Shown piece by piece: positions 1 through 5,236 of a stretch of DNA of 6,445 nt. The position numbers were made by a program, and so were the translations under genes. This stretch comes from an uncultured Bacillota bacterium (GTDB taxonomy: Bacteria; Bacillota; Clostridia; Caldicoprobacterales; UBA3941), in the NCBI GenBank assembly GCA_937960725.1, contig CALGOY010000126.1, forward strand, positions 1 through 6,445, in the 5' to 3' direction. The notes below the pieces were generated by a model. That model was not told the origin of the DNA, did not search any database, and saw only the letters and a list, made by a program, of their open reading frames with translations. How positions within the stretch are numbered: the first letter of the stretch is position 1; each line of letters opens with the position of its first letter.

Positions 1-1643
1 TTAGGCACGTTAACGCCTACTTCTATAACCGTTGTTGAAACGAGAACATCGATTTCGCCGTTGACAAATTGAGCCATTACATTATCCCTATCAGCTGTAG
101 CCATCTTTCCATGGATAAGCCCAAGGCGCAGGTCTTTTAAAGCACCACGGCTTAAAGAATGATAAAGTTCCTGAGCAGATTGGAGATCAAGAGCTTCCGA
201 TTCTTCTATTAAAGGGCAAACTAAATAGGTCTGATGCCCTTGGGCCGCCTGTTTTCTTATAAATTTATATACCCTTTCCCTCATGGATAGGGGAACATGG
301 TATGTCTTTACAGGCTTCCTGCCCGGCGGAAGTTCGTCGATTAGAGAAATATCCAAATCTCCATATAGCACAAGGGCTAAAGTTCTAGGAATGGGAGTGG
401 CAGACATTACTAGAACGTGAGGAGATCTGCCCTTATTGCTTAAAATAGCCCTCTGTCTAACTCCAAAGCGATGCTGCTCGTCTGTAACAACCAATCCTAA
501 ATTTTTAAATACTACATCCTCTTGTAAAACAGCGTGGGTGCCTATTAAAATATCTATCTTCCCCTGAGATAATAGCGATTTTATTTCGCTTTTTTCCCGA
601 CTTTTGGTTGAGCCTGCTAAAAAGGCAATTCTTACTTCTAAATTGCTAAAAAGTTTTTCAAACGACTCCCAGTGCTGTTTAGCGAGAATCTCAGTAGGTG
701 CCATCAAGGCCCCTTGATATCCGCTTATAACGCAGATATATAGGGCGATGGCCGCTATAATAGTCTTCCCGGAACCCACATCTCCATACACCAATCGGTT
801 CATGAGCGTGCCTTTTTTAAAATCCCTGATAATCTCATTTTTCACTTTCTGCTGGGCCCTAGTAAGGGAAAAAGGGAGACTCCTTTCAAATTTTTCTAAT
901 AGCTTTTCATCCCACTTAAACAAAATCCCGCTCTTTCTCTGCTTATACTGTCCTTTTATGTAAGTTAAAGCGATCTGAAGAGTGAAAAATTCTTCAAAAA
1001 TCAGTCTCCTCCTTGCCATATCTAGATTTTGCTGGGAAAGGGGAAAGTGTATTTGATGGATGGCAAAATCTTTATAGGCAAGCCCAAATTTTTCCCTTAG
1101 CTCCCTTGGTATGGGATCTTCTAGTAAGCCATCCAACTTTTCAAGGACTTGCTTTACAATTTTATGCATATCCCGTTGGGTAATGCCCTTAGTTAGGGGA
1201 TATACGGGTGTAATAGACTCAAAATCGTGCTCATCTGGATCGTATTTTTCAACTATGGGGTTTTGAATCTGCATACGCCCATAGCGGTATTCCACTTTAC
1301 CAAAGATGTAATACTCAGTATCGCAATCATAAGCAGAAGCTCTATAGGGTTGATTAAACCATACACAATCAACAAATCCCGTATCATCCTTTGCTCTCCA
1401 CCTGACGATAGAGACATTTTTTCGCCTAACAACTCCGGATCTGCCACTAAACTTTACTTTAAGAGCTACTTTTTGCTCGCTAACTATATCTTTAATTTTT
1501 ATAATCGGCCCTCGCCTTTCATAATCCCTAGGAAAAAAATAAAGAATATCTTCTATTGTTTCTAAGCCCAGCCTTTTTAAGCAAGCAGCTTTTTTTGGAC
1601 CTACTCCCTTGAGAGATTGAATTGATTCCGCTAGTATATCCAT
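1..1643 (-). CDS. recG: ATP-dependent DNA helicase RecG, C-terminus cut off by window edge
   Basis: RecG is a superfamily 2 helicase that remodels stalled replication forks and branch-migrates Holliday junctions. I read 547 codons from the ATG at 1643 to the left edge with no stop or frameshift. The N-terminus has the family's opening segment SLKGVGPKKAACLKRLG (residues 10-26), then the OB-fold wedge region to about residue 150. Helicase motifs follow: Walker A GDVGSGKT at 287-294 (Lys293), DEQH Walker B box at 388-391 followed by RFG, SATPIPRT (motif III) at 414-421, and motif V VIEVGVNVP ending at the edge. Family members are about 680 residues, so roughly 130 are missing outside the window. 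The start is supported by a GGTGA Shine-Dalgarno (1651-1655) seven bases upstream. It lies 98 bases downstream of fakA in the same direction, with a long palindrome between. Identification is secure. Confidence 0.97.
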   Translation of the reverse strand, partial: MDILAESIQSLKGVGPKKAACLKRLGLETIEDILYFFPRDYERRGPIIKIKDIVSEQKVALKVKFSGRSGVVRRKNVSIVRWRAKDDTGFVDCVWFNQPYRASAYDCDTEYYIFGKVEYRYGRMQIQNPIVEKYDPDEHDFESITPVYPLTKGITQRDMHKIVKQVLEKLDGLLEDPIPRELREKFGLAYKDFAIHQIHFPLSQQNLDMARRRLIFEEFFTLQIALTYIKGQYKQRKSGILFKWDEKLLEKFERSLPFSLTRAQQKVKNEIIRDFKKGTLMNRLVYGDVGSGKTIIAAIALYICVISGYQGALMAPTEILAKQHWESFEKLFSNLEVRIAFLAGSTKSREKSEIKSLLSQGKIDILIGTHAVLQEDVVFKNLGLVVTDEQHRFGVRQRAILSNKGRSPHVLVMSATPIPRTLALVLYGDLDISLIDELPPGRKPVKTYHVPLSMRERVYKFIRKQAAQGHQTYLVCPLIEESEALDLQSAQELYHSLSRGALKDLRLGLIHGKMATADRDNVMAQFVNGEIDVLVSTTVIEVGVNVP

Positions 1644-1675
1644 AATTTCATCACCATTTTTTAATATATTAAAGC

Positions 1676-1707
1676 GAAAGAACTGAAGATTAATCTTCAG
1701 TTCTTTC
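1676..1707 (-). terminator. 32-base perfect palindrome between fakA and recG; possible weak terminator or attenuator
   Basis: The 32 bases are a perfect self-complementary palindrome: 14-base arms, GAAAGAACTGAAGA and its complement, around TTAA. As RNA it would form a 14-bp hairpin with a four-base loop. It sits 34 bases after the fakA stop and 32 bases before the recG start. In the direction of transcription it is followed by GCTTTAATATATT, which is U-rich but not a clean U-run, so full intrinsic termination is doubtful. It may partly terminate fakA transcripts, lower recG read-through, protect an RNA 3' end, or act as a DNA operator. The sequence alone does not decide between these. Confidence 0.5.
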
Positions 1708-1741
1708 CCGTACTGCTTCGCAAATATATCGTTTATAAAAA

Positions 1742-3376
1742 TTATTCCACAGATATAATATAATAGTACAGCGGCTGGCCTCCATAATGGATTTCTACAT
1801 CTAAATCCGGATAAGCTTCTTCTAAAAACTGGCCGAGCTTTTCTGCCTCATCTTCTGAAACATCGGCTCCGTATAAGAGCGTAATAATTTCGCTATCCTC
1901 ATCCAGCATATCCGAAAGCAACTCTTTAGTCACATGGTCTATTTCCTTCCCGGCCCTTAAAATTTCTCCATCTACAATCCCTATAATATCTCCTTCTTTT
2001 ATGGATACTCCATTAAAAGAAGAATCTCGGACCGCGTAGGTGACCTGGCCAGTTTTTACATAGGCCATAGCTTCGTTCATAGCCTTGATATTAGTATCCA
2101 AATCAGCCTCTCCATTAAATGCAATCAGTGCAGCTAAGCCTTGAGGAATGGACTTGCTTGGGATTACAATTACGTGCTTTTTGCTGATCTCCTGAGCTTG
2201 TTTTGCTGACAAAATTATGTTGCTATTATTCGGAAGGATAAATATATTCTTGGCGTTGACTTTTTCTATACCCTTCAGCAAGTCATCTATGCTGGGATTC
2301 ATCGTCTGCCCGCCTTCAATTACATAATCGACGGATAAATCCTTAAATATAGAACTAATGCCTTCGCCCATGGCCACCGTAATAAACCCGTATTCCTTCT
2401 CTTCCGCTTCTTCACTTTCGCTTATATCTATCAAGCTACGATGCTGCTCCTTCATGTTATCAATTTTAATCCCAGATAGCTCGCCGAAGCGTAGAGCTAA
2501 TTGCAGCACCTTTCCGGGCATATTAGTATGTACATGGACCTTTATTAAATCCTCGTCCCCTACGACCACCAATGAGTCCCCTAATTTTTCTAACCTTTCC
2601 TTAAGATTCTCTACATCTTCCTTGCTCACGTAAGGGAACAGATTCTTGATAAGAAACTCGGTACAATATACAAACTTAATATCCTCTAGTTCCTCCCCAT
2701 CCGGCTTAACAACTTCCGGAGCTTGCTCTGCATATGAAATAGCGTCAACATCTATCTCCCCGCTCAGTGCCTCGCCGGCGCCCATCATGAGGTAAAGGAT
2801 GCCCATACCTCCTGAGTCTACTACTCCTGCTTCTTTAAGGGCGGGCAACATCTCAGGAGTTTTATCCAGAGTTTGTTTGGCAACCTTTATTATTTCTTTA
2901 TAAAAAATTTTAAAATCCGAAAGCTTTTTTGAAATCTTTACAGCCTCTTCCGCAGTAACCCGTGCTACCGTCAGCATAGTCCCCTCTACGGGTTTCATAA
3001 CTGCTTTATATGCGGTTTTTACGCCCTCTTGCAGTGCTTTAGCATAACCTTTAGTATCAACTTTTTCATCTACGCCCTGCAATCCTTTAGCAAATCCCCG
3101 CAATAGCTGCGATAAAATAACGCCTGAATTCCCCCGTGCTCCTTTTAATGCCCCTTTGGCAGCAGCATCAGCAATTTTATCCAGCCGCTCTCCTCTGAAG
3201 CTTTGAATTTCTTTTACTGCAGCCATCATTGTCAGGGCCATATTGGTTCCGGTGTCCCCATCCGGAACTGGAAAAACGTTTAAAGCATTTACCGATTGCT
3301 TATTCTTTTCTAAGAAATGGGCAGAGGCTAAAAACATCTGTCTAAGTTTATTTCCGTCAATATATCCGTGATTCAA
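1742..3376 (-). CDS. fakA: Fatty acid kinase FakA (DAK2/DegV-type protein, YloV family)
   Basis: FakA phosphorylates fatty acids bound by FakB carriers to give acyl-phosphate for phospholipid synthesis. With the TTG start at 3374-3376 the protein has 544 residues, normal for the family. An N-terminal DhaL/DAK2 ATP-binding domain (about 1-205) carries NVFPVPDGDTGTNM at 33-46 with the metal-binding Asp39/Asp41, GARGNSGVILSQ at 79-90, EGTMLTV at 131-137 and VVDSGGMG at 185-192. The middle domain has Cys238 and His281-Val-His283, the likely zinc ligands. A DegV-like C-terminal domain (about 325-544) ends GGQPLYYYIISVE. The frame is open back to an ATG at 3421, but that start overlaps asp23 and lacks a good ribosome site, whereas TTG has AAAGGAGGT eight bases upstream. 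The new N-terminus MNHGYIDGNKLRQMF then fits the family. It follows asp23 by 31 bases and is almost certainly cotranscribed. No fakB gene is present. Confidence 0.95.
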   Translation of the reverse strand: MNHGYIDGNKLRQMFLASAHFLEKNKQSVNALNVFPVPDGDTGTNMALTMMAAVKEIQSFRGERLDKIADAAAKGALKGARGNSGVILSQLLRGFAKGLQGVDEKVDTKGYAKALQEGVKTAYKAVMKPVEGTMLTVARVTAEEAVKISKKLSDFKIFYKEIIKVAKQTLDKTPEMLPALKEAGVVDSGGMGILYLMMGAGEALSGEIDVDAISYAEQAPEVVKPDGEELEDIKFVYCTEFLIKNLFPYVSKEDVENLKERLEKLGDSLVVVGDEDLIKVHVHTNMPGKVLQLALRFGELSGIKIDNMKEQHRSLIDISESEEAEEKEYGFITVAMGEGISSIFKDLSVDYVIEGGQTMNPSIDDLLKGIEKVNAKNIFILPNNSNIILSAKQAQEISKKHVIVIPSKSIPQGLAALIAFNGEADLDTNIKAMNEAMAYVKTGQVTYAVRDSSFNGVSIKEGDIIGIVDGEILRAGKEIDHVTKELLSDMLDEDSEIITLLYGADVSEDEAEKLGQFLEEAYPDLDVEIHYGGQPLYYYIISVE

Positions 3377-3384
3377 GATTGTGT

Positions 3385-3393
3385 ACCTCCTTT
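3385..3393 (-). promoter_or_regulatory. Strong Shine-Dalgarno site that fixes the fakA TTG start
   Basis: On the minus strand this reads AAAGGAGGT, a nearly full match to the 16S rRNA 3' end, placed eight bases before TTG at 3374-3376. The ATG at 3421 lies upstream of this site and within asp23, so this site argues for the TTG. Confidence 0.85.
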
Positions 3394-3407
3394 GGTTACT
3401 GAAAACC

Positions 3408-3758
3408 TTACACCCTGACACCTTCGACCATTACGTTTACTCTATTCACATTCATTCCCGTAAAGTTTTCTACGTTATATTTCACCGTTTCAATTATATT
3501 TCTAGCAACAGCAGCGATAGAAATTCCATATTCTACAATCACATACAAATCTATGGTAATCTGATCATCATGAGTATGTACCTTAACTCCCCTTGATAAG
3601 TTTTCCCGTCCTAGTAATTCTACCAAACCATCAGTGGCTCTTTTGGAAGCCATGCCTACAATCCCGTAGCATTCCATAGCTGATATTCCTGCTAGTGTTG
3701 CAATAACCTCATCTGCAATCACGATCTCTCCCAGCGCGTTGACTTTTTTTGCTCCCAC
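3408..3758 (-). CDS. Asp23/Gls24 family envelope stress protein (YloU-like)
   Basis: This is a 116-residue protein of the Asp23/Gls24 family. It has the typical layout: short N-terminal GEIVIADEVIATLAG segment (10-24), a central segment with ECYGIVGMASKRATDGL (29-45), then alternating strands KVHTHDDQITIDLYVIVEYG and a C-terminal helix/strand VNVMVEGVRV. There is no signal peptide or membrane helix. In staphylococci the family member Asp23 is a membrane-associated cell-envelope protein, but the biochemical role of the YloU branch is not established. It starts with GTG at 3756-3758, preceded seven bases away by AAGGAGG (3766-3772). It is the first gene of the leftward unit and sits 31 bases before fakA. 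This asp23-fakA pairing is conserved across Firmicutes, suggesting a link to membrane lipid or envelope homeostasis, which is inference. Confidence 0.92.
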   Translation of the reverse strand: MGAKKVNALGEIVIADEVIATLAGISAMECYGIVGMASKRATDGLVELLGRENLSRGVKVHTHDDQITIDLYVIVEYGISIAAVARNIIETVKYNVENFTGMNVNRVNVMVEGVRV

Positions 3759-3810
3759 TAGTTTTCCTCCTTCCTGTGACCAGGTTAGATATTTTCCGGC
3801 ATTTGTTTAT

Positions 3811-3839
3811 ATTTTATAATATAAGTGCGATTCACGCAA
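3811..3839 (-). promoter_or_regulatory. Possible second promoter for asp23-fakA
   Basis: On the minus strand TTGCGT (3834-3839) is separated by 17 bases from TAAAAT (3811-3816). The -10 box is good (5/6) and the -35 weak (3/6). Predicted transcription would begin about 50 bases before the asp23 GTG. It is an alternative or addition to the candidate at 3862-3891, and AT-richness makes chance matches easy. Confidence 0.35.
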
Positions 3840-3861
3840 GGTTAAATATATTTCCCTTTAA

Positions 3862-3891
3862 AATAGAAGAAATTTTTGTTTTTCTTGTCAA
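3862..3891 (-). promoter_or_regulatory. Candidate sigma-A promoter for asp23-fakA
   Basis: The minus strand has a perfect -35 box TTGACA at 3886-3891, an 18-base spacer, and TCTATT (4/6) at 3862-3867. The -35 box overlaps by five bases the -35 of the rpmB promoter on the other strand, so both polymerases could not bind together. The leader to asp23 would be about 100 bases long. Confidence 0.45.
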
Positions 3892-3913
3892 AATCGCAGC
3901 TTAATGGTACAAT
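3885..3913 (+). promoter_or_regulatory. Sigma-A promoter of rpmB with extended -10
   Basis: TTGTCA (3885-3890), an exact 17-base spacer, and TACAAT (3908-3913) form a near-consensus housekeeping promoter. TGG directly before the -10 is an extended -10 (TGn). Transcription should start near 3919-3921, leaving a leader of about 60 bases. This strength fits a ribosomal protein gene. Confidence 0.8.
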
Positions 3914-3939
3914 ATTATTGTTTTAATTCTTTTCGTTAT

Positions 3940-3960
3940 TATGCAGGACTTTTCTGTATA
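3940..3960 (+). other. Small hairpin in the rpmB leader
   Basis: TATGCAG (3940-3946) pairs with CTGTATA (3954-3960), seven base pairs including one G-U, around a seven-base loop. It ends two bases before the Shine-Dalgarno region. It could tune translation or be chance. I do not recognise it as a known ribosomal-protein leader class. Confidence 0.3.
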
Positions 3961-3979
3961 CCAAAAGGAGGTGCAGAGA

Positions 3980-4171
3980 ATGGCTAAAGTCTGTGATATT
4001 TGTAAAAAAGGAAAAATGACTGGAAAAAAGGTAAGTCACTCAAAGAGAAGTACCAACCGTACATGGACTCCCAACTTGCAAAGGGTTAGGGTAGTCGTCA
4101 ACGGTGCTAGAAAAACTTTGAAAGTTTGTACTCGCTGCATACGCTCCGGCAAAGTAACAAGAGCTCTATAA
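3980..4171 (+). CDS. rpmB: 50S ribosomal protein L28 (bL28), zinc-binding form
   Basis: The 63-residue bL28 is a structural protein of the large ribosomal subunit. It shows the family signatures MAKVCDICKKGKMTGKKVSHSKR at the start (Cys5, Cys8), NRTWTPNLQRVRV (26-38), and the C-terminal LKVCTRCIRSGKV (Cys50, Cys53). Four cysteines in two CxxC pairs mean this is the zinc-ribbon form rather than the cysteine-free form. The frame is open to an ATG at 3941, but the start at 3980 is clear: AAAAGGAGGTG lies at 3963-3973 and MAKVC is the normal family N-terminus. It is a single-gene unit, the only one read rightward, between its own promoter (3885-3913) and a terminator at 4196-4226. Form switching of this kind is known to relate to zinc supply in bacteria with paired copies; whether a second copy exists here is not visible. 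Confidence 0.97.
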   Translation: MAKVCDICKKGKMTGKKVSHSKRSTNRTWTPNLQRVRVVVNGARKTLKVCTRCIRSGKVTRAL

Positions 4172-4195
4172 CTACAACCAAAATAATCTTAAATG

Positions 4196-4226
4196 AAAAA
4201 AAACGTGCTTAGTTGCACGTTTTTTT
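4196..4226. terminator. Bidirectional intrinsic terminator between rpmB and spoVM
   Basis: A run of eight A (4196-4203), the arm CGTGC (4204-4208), loop TTAGTT, arm GCACG (4215-4219) and seven T (4220-4226) make a 12-bp stem. The plus strand ends in a T-run for rpmB. The minus strand likewise gives an eight-T run for the leftward spoVM unit, whose stop is 22 bases away. One structure therefore serves two convergent transcripts. Confidence 0.9.
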
Positions 4227-4248
4227 GATTTTAACTTTAAATCTTTGG

Positions 4249-4323
4249 TTATGTATTTTTACTTCTGAATTTGCTGATTAGCCTTCCTAAAAATTTTGGC
4301 AGCTTTATAACGTAGATTCTCAT
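4249..4323 (-). CDS. spoVM: Stage V sporulation protein SpoVM (24-residue peptide)
   Basis: SpoVM is a tiny amphipathic helix that sits on the convex outer forespore membrane, recognises its curvature and anchors SpoIVA, the base of the spore coat. This peptide begins MRIYVIKLPKFLG, which aligns without gaps to B. subtilis SpoVM (MKFYTIKLPKFLG), sharing Y4, I6, and KLPKFLG at 7-13, including Pro9, known to be important for localisation. After residue 13 it diverges (RLISKF, then RSKNT) and ends two residues earlier than the 26-residue B. subtilis protein, but keeps the amphipathic, basic character. A strong Shine-Dalgarno GGAGGTGA (4331-4338) is spaced seven bases from the ATG. Position between thiN and a convergent rpmB matches the known spoVM locus. 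It is the end of the leftward unit, before the terminator at 4196-4226. It is short enough to be missed by gene finders. Confidence 0.92.
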   Translation of the reverse strand: MRIYVIKLPKFLGRLISKFRSKNT

Positions 4324-4330
4324 GGGCTTA

Positions 4331-4338
4331 TCACCTCC
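4331..4338 (-). promoter_or_regulatory. spoVM Shine-Dalgarno overlapping the stop codon of the upstream gene
   Basis: GGAGGTGA on the minus strand is a full-strength ribosome site seven bases from the spoVM ATG (4321-4323). The same bases encode the last codons and TGA stop of the two-helix protein, so ribosomes terminating there can directly reinitiate. Confidence 0.85.
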
Positions 4339-4507
4339 ACCCACAGCCGATAAACCAACCTGCGGCTATAAGGCCCAGTCCAAGGATTGCCATCCAAAGC
4401 CATAAAGGCGTATAAATTAAGATCAGTACTATCCCTCCCACTACCAGTGCCAATCCAACAATCCTTTCAACCAGGGATTTTCTTCTAGGAAAATATTTAT
4501 TAAACAT
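4331..4507 (-). CDS. Small two-helix membrane protein of unknown function, upstream of spoVM
   Basis: I do not recognise the family with confidence. From the ATG at 4505-4507 it has 58 residues: a basic N-terminus MFNKYFPRRKSLVER, a first membrane helix at about 16-31 (glycine and valine rich), a short turn YTPLW, a second helix at about 36-53, and a tail GCGWR with one cysteine. The positive N-terminus predicts both ends in the cytoplasm. It loosely resembles small DUF2892-like hairpin proteins, but I would not assign it. An in-frame TTG at 4522 would add five residues, but ATG is better: GGAAGTGA (4512-4519) gives a core-to-start spacing of seven. Its TGA stop (4331-4333) lies within the spoVM Shine-Dalgarno, so the two are probably translated in a coupled way. 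That context suggests, without proving, a membrane role in sporulation. Confidence 0.8.
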   Translation of the reverse strand: MFNKYFPRRKSLVERIVGLALVVGGIVLILIYTPLWLWMAILGLGLIAAGWFIGCGWR

Positions 4508-4560
4508 GCTTTCACTTCCCAAGCCTAAAATTTAATCCTCTAACCAGTTATACTTAATAT

Positions 4561-4589
4561 ATAATATGCATGTTTTCGTATTTTGTTAC
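4561..4589 (-). promoter_or_regulatory. Candidate promoter for the small membrane protein and spoVM
   Basis: The 93-base gap between thiN and the two-helix gene is very AT-rich. On the minus strand GTAACA (4584-4589), a 17-base spacer, and TATTAT (4561-4566) form a fair sigma-A-like match. The overlapping CATATTAT (4561-4568) also resembles the -10 of mother-cell sigma-E promoters, which drive spoVM in B. subtilis, but I found no properly spaced sigma-E -35. The site is suggestive only. Confidence 0.35.
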
Positions 4590-4600
4590 AATATATATTC

Positions 4601-5236
4601 TTAATCTTGGGCTAGCACAGCAATAAGCCAGCCGGATTTAATATTCACCACTGCTTGGGAAGCTGTTAGCACGTTGCTAATTCCAATAGGAAAATCCATT
4701 GGGAGGGTCTTTCCATAGATTGGATATTTTAACCCTTCAGTGGATGAAATATGAACCTCGCCCCCAAATGGTAGGAGTGATACAAACTGACCAATTTTCC
4801 CATTGATTTTTAATGCTTTATTAGAAAGCATGACTATATTATTGCTATGCAAGATCTGGGCCTTTACTCCATTTTTCTCCAGCCTATGCAGGAGCATAAT
4901 ATTTGCATAAGAATGATCCCAGCGAGTCCCCAGCACTCCAAGTAAATAGACCTGGCTTGCACCCTTTTCCATGGCAAAGTCGACAGCGATTTGAGTATCT
5001 GTTTTATCCTTATCTACCGGATAAGTAATAATTGGAGTTTGGGACTTTTTATAGTTCTCCAATATATCTTTAGGAGCAGAGTCAAAATCCCCCACTATTA
5101 AATCGACATCGATGCCTAATAGATCGAGGTAACGGATCCCCCCATCAGCACAAATTGCATAATCATAAGGGGGGAGGTTTTTTCTAATCCAGCTAGGATC
5201 CCCCAAATCCCCTCCTGATATTATGAGCACCTTCAT
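4601..5236 (-). CDS. thiN: Thiamine pyrophosphokinase
   Basis: This cytoplasmic enzyme transfers pyrophosphate from ATP to thiamine, giving thiamine diphosphate. The 211-residue length is typical of the bacterial family. Diagnostic motifs are all present: CADGG (29-33), IVGDFDS (47-53) with acidic metal ligands, DKDKTDTQIAV (75-85), and GVLGTRWDHSYANI (100-113). A C-terminal beta-rich domain (about 125-211) includes the PIGISN-LTAS segment of the thiamine-binding region. The ATG at 5234-5236 overlaps the rpe stop as ATGA, and its own ribosome site is weak (AAAGG next to the start), so translation is likely coupled to rpe. No TPP riboswitch is seen before it. It is the last gene of the tight rsgA-rpe-thiN unit. 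The link to rpe may reflect that transketolase in the same pathway needs thiamine diphosphate, which is inference. Confidence 0.95.
   Translation of the reverse strand: MKVLIISGGDLGDPSWIRKNLPPYDYAICADGGIRYLDLLGIDVDLIVGDFDSAPKDILENYKKSQTPIITYPVDKDKTDTQIAVDFAMEKGASQVYLLGVLGTRWDHSYANIMLLHRLEKNGVKAQILHSNNIVMLSNKALKINGKIGQFVSLLPFGGEVHISSTEGLKYPIYGKTLPMDFPIGISNVLTASQAVVNIKSGWLIAVLAQD

Noticed and set aside
748..963. Rightward open frame of 71 codons
   Set aside because: It lies antisense inside recG, which has clear helicase motifs on the other strand here; no ribosome site or recognisable protein.
1227..1565. Rightward open frame of 112 codons, and a leftward out-of-frame one at 1253-1447
   Set aside because: Both lie within the N-terminal part of recG, whose own frame is continuous and family-like. 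These are shadow frames.
1..1643. Suspicion that recG is a broken gene because no complete frame covers it
   Set aside because: Reading all 547 visible codons from 1643 to the left edge shows no stop and motifs in order. It is merely cut by the window.
2358..2633. Rightward open frame of 91 codons
   Set aside because: Antisense to fakA; serine-rich, low-information translation typical of a shadow.
3381..3596. Rightward open frame of 71 codons
   Set aside because: Antisense to asp23 and the fakA ribosome site; no independent support.
3773..3784. Short inverted repeat CCTG/CAGG just upstream of the asp23 ribosome site
   Set aside because: Only four base pairs; expected by chance in this amount of sequence.
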